Shown piece after piece: positions 44,173-51,804 of a stretch of 64,000 nt of DNA. The notes below the pieces were generated by a model, which was not told the DNA's origin, ran no database searches, and was given only the letters and a program-made list of their open reading frames with translations. The first letter of the stretch is position 1; the number at the start of each line of letters is the position of its first letter. The translations under genes were made by a program, and so were the position numbers. The stretch spans positions 201,784 to 265,783 of the forward strand of contig NZ_JBNPMZ010000003.1 of assembly GCF_050314255.1 (NCBI RefSeq). Direction: 5' to 3'. Source of the DNA: Claveliimonas sp034178805 (lineage in GTDB: Bacteria > Bacillota > Clostridia > Lachnospirales > Lachnospiraceae).

Positions 44173-45372
44173 TCACTCCACTTCCACACAATTAATTTTA
44201 TCCGTCCCTCTCTGTTTTCGAACCTCCTGAATTTCTCCTTCATCGTAAAACAGTATTTTCGGCAAATCCCGGCTCAGAAACAAGTACATCCCTTCAGTCA
44301 CCGAATACGCTCCGACACGCTCGAACACAAGAACATCTTCCGGTTCCGCCTGGCAAAGAGGCATCTGTTTTACGATCACATCATTGACCGTGCACAGAGA
44401 ACCACAGACATTCCAGTCTTCTATTTTTCCTTCTATACATTCCCGGTGCTTCATTTGACGATAATGAGGAATTTTCATAGCCATTGCCTGTCCAAAGTAA
44501 TTCAGATGATGGATTCCTCCATCCACGATACAGTATTTCTGCCCTTTATTAATCTTCTGATCTACGATGGATGTAAGATAATATCCGCAGTATGCAGCAA
44601 GATAACGTCCCATTTCCAGTGTGATTTTTCCAGAAAAACGCATTGATTGAAGTTTTCGGGAAAACTGCTCCAATAAGGCTTTGTCATCTACTTCCTCATC
44701 TCCTTCGAAATAAGGCACGTAAAATCCCGGTCCATACTCCAGATGCTGTACCTCAAATCCGGTTTCTCTCTGTACTCTTTCACAAAGTTCATCCAGATAT
44801 TCCAACTCCTTTTCGATTTTGGACCATTTCTTTTTCTGTGTCCCGGAATAGCTCTGAATTCCCTGGATAGCAATATGTGGATACTCATCACGATGAACAA
44901 TTATATCCACAACCTCCTCTTCATCTACTCCAAACTGATTACCGCTGGTCACCCGAATCAATGCACGGATCGTCGTTCCTTCTGCCGCAGCACAGGATTC
45001 CAGCATCTGTAAATGCTGCCTGGACTCGATGGTATATATTCCGGCGTTCTTATATTTACCTATCGCATACGCCATATCTTTTTTTTCTTTATTGACACCG
45101 GAAAGCACAATCTGCTCCATGGAAATCCCTGCTTTCTCACAGATGCGGAACTCTCCCGGCGAACACACCTCATAACAATCCACATATTTTTTCAGAGGGG
45201 AGATTAAAAATGGATTTGATTTCATCGCATAGCATATCTGAATCCGTTCTCCCAACTCCTTTTGGAGGCAATTTCGTATCATATCCACACGTTTTCTCAG
45301 CATGTCCAAATCAAAAACATATGCCGGGGTGTGATATTCCTCTGCAATTTTTCTTAGAACAATTTGATTCAT
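44173..45372 (-). CDS. Fold-type-III PLP amino acid decarboxylase
   Basis: 399 residues: alanine-racemase-like barrel with the PLP lysine in YAMKSNP (Lys51), GIQSYSGTQ (171-179), LEMGRYLA (252-259), and a C-terminal beta domain with the active-site Cys in GSLCTVND (Cys327). This is the diaminopimelate/ornithine decarboxylase family. It starts two bases after the stop of the adenylating enzyme, so it is translationally coupled. A comparable decarboxylase, BtrK of butirosin synthesis, acts on glutamate bound to a carrier protein. By analogy this enzyme may act on the cargo of the adjacent carrier, or it may make a free amino acid such as lysine. Confidence 0.88.
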   Translation of the reverse strand: MNQIVLRKIAEEYHTPAYVFDLDMLRKRVDMIRNCLQKELGERIQICYAMKSNPFLISPLKKYVDCYEVCSPGEFRICEKAGISMEQIVLSGVNKEKKDMAYAIGKYKNAGIYTIESRQHLQMLESCAAAEGTTIRALIRVTSGNQFGVDEEEVVDIIVHRDEYPHIAIQGIQSYSGTQKKKWSKIEKELEYLDELCERVQRETGFEVQHLEYGPGFYVPYFEGDEEVDDKALLEQFSRKLQSMRFSGKITLEMGRYLAAYCGYYLTSIVDQKINKGQKYCIVDGGIHHLNYFGQAMAMKIPHYRQMKHRECIEGKIEDWNVCGSLCTVNDVIVKQMPLCQAEPEDVLVFERVGAYSVTEGMYLFLSRDLPKILFYDEGEIQEVRKQRGTDKINCVEVE

Positions 45373-45374
45373 TC

Positions 45375-46922
45375 TTAATCCTCCATGTATTCTTCTTTTA
45401 ATCTCTTTCGATCAATCTTCCCGTTTTTTGTAATCGGGAAATGTTCCACCTTCCGGAATTTATTTGGAAGCATAAAGGCCGGAAGCAATTCACCGATTTT
45501 CCGGACTATCTCCCGTTTTTCTATATCTCCCTGGTAGAACGCGATAATTTGATTCTTTTTCTCATCATACAGACAACAGGTTCGCACAATTTCACCTATC
45601 CTCTCCATGGCGGTCTCAATTTCTCCCAGCTCTATACGGTGTCCCATATGCTTAATCTGAAAATCTTTTCTTGACGCAAAATACAGATTTCCGTCCTCTC
45701 CATAATATCCCAAATCTCCGGTTCTGTATATTGTTTCCAAATAGCGGATATTCAGCGGATTTTGCACAAAAGTCCGTTCCGTCTGTTCTTTGTTATTATA
45801 ATAGCCCAAAGAAAGTGCCGTTCCGGATACACATATTTCACCTTTGACATTGCAGTCTGTTATCTGGCGATTTTCTTCATCCAGAAGGAATACCTTTTCA
45901 TTTGGAAATGGTTTACCAATCGGAAGATTATCTCCCGGTTCAAATTCCCGGTCAATAATATAATACGTACAGTTACATGTAATTTCTGTTGGACCATATA
46001 CATTCACATACATTGCATCCGGGATATGCTTTCTCCACTCATTCAGATGCTTTACCGGCATGGTTTCCCCACTGAATATTATACGCCTTATCTTTGTCGG
46101 AACTTTATATTCAAATCCTTTCAGCGTTGTAATCATACACAGGGCGGAAACTGCCCAAATAAGTGTTGTGATATTTCGCTCTTCCAGAAAATCCAGAAGC
46201 TTTGTCGGAAAGGAAAAGTATTTTTTCGGGATAATCTGCATAGTTGCCCCCGTTTTCAGAGTGGAATAAATATCCTTTACCGATACATCAAAATCAAATG
46301 GTGCCTGATTTCCGATAATATCTTCATCTGTTATCCCAAAAATATCTGTAAATTCCTCTATAAAATCTATGACTGAGCGATGACTGACAACTACGCCTTT
46401 GGGCACCCCGGTAGAGCCAGAAGTAAAAATTGCATAAAGCGGATCTGTATCCAAATGCTGCTCTTTTCTTTCCGAAAGAATATCTCTCATCATTCCTTCT
46501 TTAACTTCTCCCGAATTTTCCCAGGCATTATCTCCTGCTATCTGCTCAATATCCAGAATTTCTCCTTCAAATTCAAGTTCATCCAATTGTTTCTTAAAGG
46601 TCATGTCTGCAACCAGTACCCTGGCTTCCAGCGTGTTCAGTATCTGTTTCAAGCGTTCCGAAGGAAATTTCGGATCCAATAATATATAGAAACACCCTGC
46701 ATACACCGCCCCCATAAACGCATAAATGGCATTCACACTCTTCTCCATAAATACCGGTATCGGGCTCCCTGCTTCTGCTTTCTCAGCAATACAGGCGCCC
46801 GCCATCCTTGCTTTTATTTCCAACTCCCTATAGAAACAGGATGTGTGTTCATCTGCAAATGCCGTTTTATCAGGAAATCTTTCCGCTGAATTCTCCAGAT
46901 AATCTAATATATTTCGTATCAT
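45375..46922 (-). CDS. DltA-like amino acid adenylating enzyme
   Basis: 515 residues from the ATG behind AAAGGGG (MIRNILDYL); a start 13 codons upstream runs into a hairpin and has no ribosome site. Motifs: TSGSTGVPKG (167-176), NQAPFDFDVSVKD (205-217), FSGE (283-286), VYGPTE (308-313), YRTGDLGYY, and NGKIDRKRL with the C-terminal catalytic Lys. It has a typical DltA length. It activates an amino acid as acyl-AMP and loads it on the carrier protein. The FSGE box differs from the FCGE of D-alanine DltA enzymes, so the substrate may not be D-alanine. Confidence 0.88.
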   Translation of the reverse strand: MIRNILDYLENSAERFPDKTAFADEHTSCFYRELEIKARMAGACIAEKAEAGSPIPVFMEKSVNAIYAFMGAVYAGCFYILLDPKFPSERLKQILNTLEARVLVADMTFKKQLDELEFEGEILDIEQIAGDNAWENSGEVKEGMMRDILSERKEQHLDTDPLYAIFTSGSTGVPKGVVVSHRSVIDFIEEFTDIFGITDEDIIGNQAPFDFDVSVKDIYSTLKTGATMQIIPKKYFSFPTKLLDFLEERNITTLIWAVSALCMITTLKGFEYKVPTKIRRIIFSGETMPVKHLNEWRKHIPDAMYVNVYGPTEITCNCTYYIIDREFEPGDNLPIGKPFPNEKVFLLDEENRQITDCNVKGEICVSGTALSLGYYNNKEQTERTFVQNPLNIRYLETIYRTGDLGYYGEDGNLYFASRKDFQIKHMGHRIELGEIETAMERIGEIVRTCCLYDEKKNQIIAFYQGDIEKREIVRKIGELLPAFMLPNKFRKVEHFPITKNGKIDRKRLKEEYMED

Positions 46923-46962
46923 TTTTTCCCCTTTCGTACTATGAATATCTCGCATAGACATA

Positions 46963-46987
46963 AGACCGCGGACTACCTCCGCGGTCT
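46963..46987. terminator. GC-rich perfect hairpin between HPr and the dlt-like operon
   Basis: Perfect 10-bp stem AGACCGCGGA/TCCGCGGTCT with loop CTACC. On the minus strand it starts 13 bases after the HPr stop. What follows is TTATGTCTATG, not a strong T-tract, so it could be a leaky terminator or an attenuator setting expression of the operon downstream. Confidence 0.6.
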
Positions 46988-46999
46988 CATCATTCCATT

Positions 47000-47263
47000 T
47001 TATTCCCCCAAACCGTCTTCTATTGCTTTAACCATAGCAGCCAGCGCTTCTTCTTCATCCGCTCCGTCACAGATTAACTCAATCTCGTCTCCTTTTTTAA
47101 TACATGCCCCCAGAACACTCAGAACACTCTTTGCATTTGCATTGGTATTGCCATACTGGAATGTAATTTTACTGTCAAACTTTACAGCTGTATTACAAAA
47201 GATTCCAGCAGGACGCAGATGCAATCCTGTAGGGTTAATAATTCTTACTTTCTTACTTACCAT
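47000..47263 (-). CDS. HPr-like phosphocarrier protein
   Basis: 87 residues with the HPr active site GLHLRPAG (His15) and the regulatory Ser site NAKSVLSVL (Ser46), so both phosphorylation sites of Gram-positive HPr are kept. HPr carries phosphate from enzyme I to sugar PTS components, and Ser-phosphorylated HPr or its relative Crh acts in carbon catabolite control. It lies eight bases after ybbR. No enzyme I gene is adjacent. The GGAGG ribosome site is inside the last codons of ybbR. Confidence 0.93.
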   Translation of the reverse strand: MVSKKVRIINPTGLHLRPAGIFCNTAVKFDSKITFQYGNTNANAKSVLSVLGACIKKGDEIELICDGADEEEALAAMVKAIEDGLGE

Positions 47264-47271
47264 ATTACTAT

Positions 47272-48528
47272 TTAACCTCCGCTCTCTTCTTTTTTCTCCA
47301 GAACCACCTGTACCTCCACTTTATTCTCAAGGGTACATCCTGCAGGCAATTCTATATCCACAGGAACCGTATATGTTCCTGCCATTTTCAATTCGCTCAG
47401 ATCGATGCTGGCCTTTTTATCCACCTCGTAATTCTCTAAAACTTCCCGTGGACCTCTGATGTGTATTTCCAGATCATCCGTCCCTGCATACGACATTTTC
47501 AAACTATCATCCAGATTTTTCACACTGATAGAACCAACCGGCAGATCCAGATTCCTGGTTCCGTCTTTTTCTACCGTGATCGTGATCAGCAGGTTATTTC
47601 CCGTCTCATCAACAAGTCTTGTATGTTCCGGAAGATATGGGGTAATATCGATGGTTTTCTCCATCTTTCTGGATATCTTCTCCTCTCCAATCGCCTCAGC
47701 CGGAACATAAATTCCTGTAATGTGACTCAGAACTTCTTCCTCTCCGGCAAGCAGTATCTCCTGTGGCGAATAGGACACTCCCGCTACAGAGAATCCATCT
47801 GCAGCCTCAATCGACGTCTGATCAACATGAACCGGAACACTCTTGGTATGCAAAAGCGTGACATCAATATTTACTCCTATCTTACCCAGATTATTTCCCA
47901 GCAGGGACTGATCTATCACATTATTCTCGGCATCATAAAGAGTAAGTGATGATTCCAGTTTTGTGTCCTGGGATAATCCGGATACATCTACTTCAGCAAT
48001 TACCTTGCTGATACGTTCTACTACAGATTCAGGTCCATTAATTGTTACCTTCTCCGGATCTGCTTTTATTGTCCCAAGCACATATCCATCTCTGACTGTT
48101 CCGGTAGTAACCGGGGTGATCGGGAAAGTATTGCTTGCATTATTTTCAATCTTTACTCTCAGATTTCTCGGATTTGCAACAGCACTGTCAACCTTATAAC
48201 CTCTCACCTGAACCTCAATCGGAACCAGCGAATCCAGATATAATTCTCTCATATCAGCAACAGCGACGATGTCTTCCGCTTTAATCTTGCTTAATACGGA
48301 ACGAACTGCACTGATTGAAACACTTACTGTCTGGGTATTATCTATAATCTGATATGTTTTTGTATCAGTGGTTGTAATTACTTCTTCATGTTCAACCACA
48401 ACCGGAATATTGTCATATGTTTTCGTCTTTACCGGATCATCAATATTCACAACCAGAAGCCACAGAATGAAAGCAAACAGAAAGGCTAAAAGCTTCAGGC
48501 CGATGTTATTTTTCAGACGTTCTCTCAT
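47272..48528 (-). CDS. ybbR: YbbR-domain protein (CdaR), regulator of the diadenylate cyclase
   Basis: 418 residues with one N-terminal membrane helix (about 9-25) and four YbbR-type beta domains (about 35-115, 120-215, 220-320, 325-415) predicted outside the cell. CdaR/YbbR regulates CdaA in Firmicutes. The gene overlaps the end of cdaA by 23 bases, which fits co-translation. A GlmM gene often follows in other Firmicutes; here an HPr-type gene follows instead. Confidence 0.92.
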   Translation of the reverse strand: MRERLKNNIGLKLLAFLFAFILWLLVVNIDDPVKTKTYDNIPVVVEHEEVITTTDTKTYQIIDNTQTVSVSISAVRSVLSKIKAEDIVAVADMRELYLDSLVPIEVQVRGYKVDSAVANPRNLRVKIENNASNTFPITPVTTGTVRDGYVLGTIKADPEKVTINGPESVVERISKVIAEVDVSGLSQDTKLESSLTLYDAENNVIDQSLLGNNLGKIGVNIDVTLLHTKSVPVHVDQTSIEAADGFSVAGVSYSPQEILLAGEEEVLSHITGIYVPAEAIGEEKISRKMEKTIDITPYLPEHTRLVDETGNNLLITITVEKDGTRNLDLPVGSISVKNLDDSLKMSYAGTDDLEIHIRGPREVLENYEVDKKASIDLSELKMAGTYTVPVDIELPAGCTLENKVEVQVVLEKKEESGG

Positions 48529-49387
48529 GGTGCAGCCTTCCTTTCCATTTTGAAATCAATGTAGATCCTGTTTTTTTGTTCTGAATATATTCCAGCCGCT
48601 CACGAAGCTGTTCCTTCGTAAGATTACGACTCAGTCTTCCACCTTGTGCCACGGACACCATTCCGGTCTCCTCGGACACAACGATAATAAGGGCATCACT
48701 GACCTCACTCATTCCCACAGCCGCACGGTGTCTGGTTCCCAGCTCCTTACTGAGTCCCATATTGTCGGAAAGGGGCAGATAACAGGTTGCAGACACTATT
48801 CTGTCATTTCTTACGATAATAGCCCCATCATGGAGAGGGGTATTATGTTCAAATATATTAATCAGAACCTGGCTTGAAACCAGACAATCCAGCCTGATTC
48901 CCGTACTTTCATACTCAGTAAGCTTAATCGCCTGTTCTACCACGATCAAAGCTCCTGTCCTGGCCTTTCCCATAATGAAGGATGCATCCACTATTCCCTC
49001 AATCGTCTCTTCACTGAAACGTCCGTGCTCTTTATTCGTATCAAAGATCACCATCGAAGAAATGAATTTTCGCTCGCCCAATTTTTCCAAAGCTCTCCGT
49101 AGTTCCGGCTGGAACACAACAATTACTGCCGTGGCCATTACGGTTACAGAGTTTTTTGCAAGCCACAAAATAGTGTGCATCTGAAATATTGCTGCCAAAA
49201 AGATGAAAACTCCAAGAACCACGATTCCTTTCATCAGCATCCATGCTTTCGTATTCTTAATCCAGATCATAATCTGATACACAAGAAAAGCAATAATCAG
49301 GATTTCAATAATATCCGTCAAATGCATCTCAGGAAAATACATTCCCTTCACATATCTCTCAAAGAACTGTGTGATTCTCTGTTCCAT
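48506..49387 (-). CDS. cdaA: Diadenylate cyclase CdaA
   Basis: 293 residues: three N-terminal membrane helices (about 25-45, 52-70, 77-95) followed by the DAC domain with catalytic DGA (187-189) and RHR (219-221). It condenses two ATP to c-di-AMP, which controls potassium and osmotic balance and cell-wall integrity. A strong GGAGGTGAG precedes the ATG. The overlap with ybbR marks the conserved cdaA-ybbR module. Confidence 0.96.
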   Translation of the reverse strand: MEQRITQFFERYVKGMYFPEMHLTDIIEILIIAFLVYQIMIWIKNTKAWMLMKGIVVLGVFIFLAAIFQMHTILWLAKNSVTVMATAVIVVFQPELRRALEKLGERKFISSMVIFDTNKEHGRFSEETIEGIVDASFIMGKARTGALIVVEQAIKLTEYESTGIRLDCLVSSQVLINIFEHNTPLHDGAIIVRNDRIVSATCYLPLSDNMGLSKELGTRHRAAVGMSEVSDALIIVVSEETGMVSVAQGGRLSRNLTKEQLRERLEYIQNKKTGSTLISKWKGRLHHERTSEK

Positions 49388-49428
49388 CTTCTCACCTCCA
49401 ATTATAATTTATTTTGTATTCCAGAAAT

Positions 49429-50637
49429 CTATTTTTTCTTCTTATTTAATCTGAGTTCCCTCTGAAGGCTCTGTGTCAGGAGCAAATGTTCCGTATTCCC
49501 GGTAACTGTACTGCTCTTCGCCTGTGGAGCTCTCTTTTTCACTGTTGGTCTTGTCTCTTTTGATACCACACTTTTTTTCGCCGACGTTTTCTTTACAGGC
49601 GGTCTCTTTTTCCCAGCGGTCTCTTTTACTGTCTTTGAAGCTCCTGCTGACTTAGGGGCCTTTCTCCTGATCTCGTCAGTATCGATAATCTCCGTCTCTT
49701 CCCGCTTTTCTTCTCTGCTGTTAATACGTTTTACCGTCTTTTCCGGTGCAGCAACTGTAATTTTGGGAACTGCCTTAACGTAATAATAATATTCATCATC
49801 TTCAAACTGCAGACTTTCTCCTCTGGAGTAATCCACGCAGAAGAAAATAACCTCGAGAATCAATCCGATAATAACAGCTGCGACATTACCTCCAATCAGA
49901 GATGCATAAGATGCGTGAACACCAAATGCCATATCTCCTGCCGCCACAAATACAATATTAACTACTGCCCCGGCTACGATTGCTGCTTTCCAGGCATGAG
50001 CAATTGCCATTCTGCGAACACTGTAAACCACAAAGAGGCAGATAACAAGTGCTATTACCATAACCCACATTTCTTTATTTTGAAATGCCTGTTTAATAAA
50101 AGCTGTGAGCTGTTGCAGCATGCCTGCAGCTTCTTCACCCTTTACTGCAGACGCAAATGCCTTGGCAGAATGAACCAGATAATATACAACTACACCACAT
50201 CCGATCGGCAAAGCACACGCCGGAGTACCCAGCAGCCCAAATGCAACAGGAACAGCAAATGGAATCTTTAAGGCGAAAGACAAACCTGCCAGCAAAATAA
50301 TAACTGCTTTCTTTGGTGTAAAACGCAGATAGAATATGAACATAATCAAAAATACGATTGCTGTAACCGCCATGATTCCAATAGAAACACAGTACAAGTG
50401 TAAAAGAATCAGTCCTGCAGCACACAGAACCGTTGCAACAGGTGGAAGGAAGGCACAGATCACTGCCATTCCCAGTGTAACAACAGGATTAGCAGCTATT
50501 TTCATATATCCAAGATTCTGGTTCAACAGATAAAATGTAAACAGTGCCAGAGCAAACTGAATTCCTTTATCAATGTATTTGGAATATTTTGCGTATATGT
50601 TCTGCAATTGTCCTTTTAACACAAATAAACTATCCAT
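49429..50637 (-). CDS. Membrane protein with basic C-terminal tail, function unknown
   Basis: 402 residues with about 7-9 hydrophobic segments in residues 25-290 (rich in Ala and Val), a short acidic patch (ESLQFEDDEYYYY), and a long Lys/Arg/Pro/Ala tail at about 310-402. I do not recognise the family. It lies three bases after the small membrane protein and 41 bases before cdaA; both genes and cdaA share a promoter region. The tail might bind nucleic acid or acidic lipid; no proof. Confidence 0.75.
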   Translation of the reverse strand: MDSLFVLKGQLQNIYAKYSKYIDKGIQFALALFTFYLLNQNLGYMKIAANPVVTLGMAVICAFLPPVATVLCAAGLILLHLYCVSIGIMAVTAIVFLIMFIFYLRFTPKKAVIILLAGLSFALKIPFAVPVAFGLLGTPACALPIGCGVVVYYLVHSAKAFASAVKGEEAAGMLQQLTAFIKQAFQNKEMWVMVIALVICLFVVYSVRRMAIAHAWKAAIVAGAVVNIVFVAAGDMAFGVHASYASLIGGNVAAVIIGLILEVIFFCVDYSRGESLQFEDDEYYYYVKAVPKITVAAPEKTVKRINSREEKREETEIIDTDEIRRKAPKSAGASKTVKETAGKKRPPVKKTSAKKSVVSKETRPTVKKRAPQAKSSTVTGNTEHLLLTQSLQRELRLNKKKK

Positions 50638-50639
50638 AA

Positions 50640-51035
50640 CTATTGGTTCTCCTTTTCATATATCTTCAGCAATCTTGTTAAATCATGATTATACTTCTTC
50701 ACGCGCATTCTTGCATCCTGATGTTTTTTATTATAAAGTCGGCTCGCTGTCACCAGATAAACAATCAGAACGACCAGATAGCCGATAACTGCGGTTAATC
50801 CCATAACCAGAATCAGCTGCAGTGACATCTTTTCCATCCATGTGTCAAAGCCTCCGACAATAATCAGCGCCCAGACTAAAATATAACCAATCGTCATCCA
50901 GAAAAACGAATACAATCTATGCAGACTTACATAATCCTTTCTATAATAAGCACTGATCTTGAAATCTTCTTTACCTTTGTTCTGTTCATAGGAAGCCATT
51001 CGCGTCATTAGCTTTACTTTTCGCTCATCTAACAT
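50640..51035 (-). CDS. Small two-helix membrane protein, function unknown
   Basis: 131 residues with hydrophobic helices at about 39-60 and 73-93 and charged ends. No recognisable motif. Its stop is three bases from the next start, so both are likely co-translated and part of one membrane complex. The promoter at 51081-51109 precedes it. Confidence 0.72.
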   Translation of the reverse strand: MLDERKVKLMTRMASYEQNKGKEDFKISAYYRKDYVSLHRLYSFFWMTIGYILVWALIIVGGFDTWMEKMSLQLILVMGLTAVIGYLVVLIVYLVTASRLYNKKHQDARMRVKKYNHDLTRLLKIYEKENQ

Positions 51036-51080
51036 AATCCACCTCTGTCTGAAGTTTTCTACAATAACCCATTATTTTTA

Positions 51081-51109
51081 AGTATAACAAATATCAGTAC
51101 CCTTGTCCA
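51081..51109 (-). promoter_or_regulatory. Promoter before the membrane-protein/cdaA unit
   Basis: Minus strand TGGACA (51104-51109), 17-base spacer and TATACT (51081-51086) with TG one base before the -10 box. The -35 lies inside the last codons of comFC. It likely starts a unit running through cdaA, ybbR and the HPr gene. Confidence 0.6.
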
Positions 51110-51804
51110 ATACTTATAGTTAAAAAATAGACTTTTTGCGCCCCTGCCCGGCGTAGAACCTGAGCCGCATAATCTATTGTATTTCCTGTTGTATAAATAT
51201 CATCAATCAGAAGTACACAGGCTGGCGGTCTCCATCTGTTTTTCCATGCAAATGCATGACGCAAATTACTTCTTCGTGCCCGCATATCCAGCTTCTTCTG
51301 AGGTTTGGTATTCCGTATTCTCACAAGGCTTTTGCATTCTACCGGGATATTCATTAATTTTCCAATGTCTTTCGCCAGAAGTTCCGCCTGATTATAACCC
51401 CTCTGCCTTCGCTTTTTTCTGCTTAATGGAACAGGAACAATCAGTTGAATCCCCCATCTTCGTATATTATCTCCAAAATGCTCTGCCATCTGCTCTGCAA
51501 AAAAATGACTGTATATTCTTCTATTGTGAAATTTGAACTGATAAATGGCAGATGCCGCCAATGACTGATGAAGCCACAGAGATAATCCCCTGTCATAAAT
51601 ATGATGTGTATGCAGACAATCATAACAATATTCCTGATTTTCGTCAGATAAAGGCTTGCCGCACTGCATGCAGCGCGGCCCCCTGATATAAGGAAGCTGA
51701 TCCATGCATGAAGAACATGCACCTCTTCCCTTCGCTCTTTCTATAACCTTCCCACAAAAAGGGCAGGTATATGGATATAGAATATCCAGTATGCTCATAT
51801 ACAA
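51094..51804 (-). CDS. comFC: ComFC-like phosphoribosyltransferase-fold protein
   Basis: 236 residues. An N-terminal zinc-ribbon region with Cys pairs (CPFCGK, CSSC, CMQCGK, CYDC) is followed by the phosphoribosyltransferase domain with VLLIDDIYTTGNTI, the PRPP-binding loop. ComFC is needed for uptake or processing of transforming DNA. It overlaps the end of recD2 by ten bases, so it is co-translated. Confidence 0.92.
   Translation of the reverse strand: MYMSILDILYPYTCPFCGKVIERAKGRGACSSCMDQLPYIRGPRCMQCGKPLSDENQEYCYDCLHTHHIYDRGLSLWLHQSLAASAIYQFKFHNRRIYSHFFAEQMAEHFGDNIRRWGIQLIVPVPLSRKKRRQRGYNQAELLAKDIGKLMNIPVECKSLVRIRNTKPQKKLDMRARRSNLRHAFAWKNRWRPPACVLLIDDIYTTGNTIDYAAQVLRRAGAQKVYFLTISIGQGY

Noticed and set aside
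44173..45372. Calling this gene lysA
   Set aside because: The fold family is right, but the operon context argues against a plain lysine-pathway role, and several signature stretches (GIQSYSGTQ, LEMGR) differ from typical LysA.
45762..46376. Plus-strand open frame of 204 codons
   Set aside because: Antisense to the well-supported adenylating enzyme; no recognisable motif.
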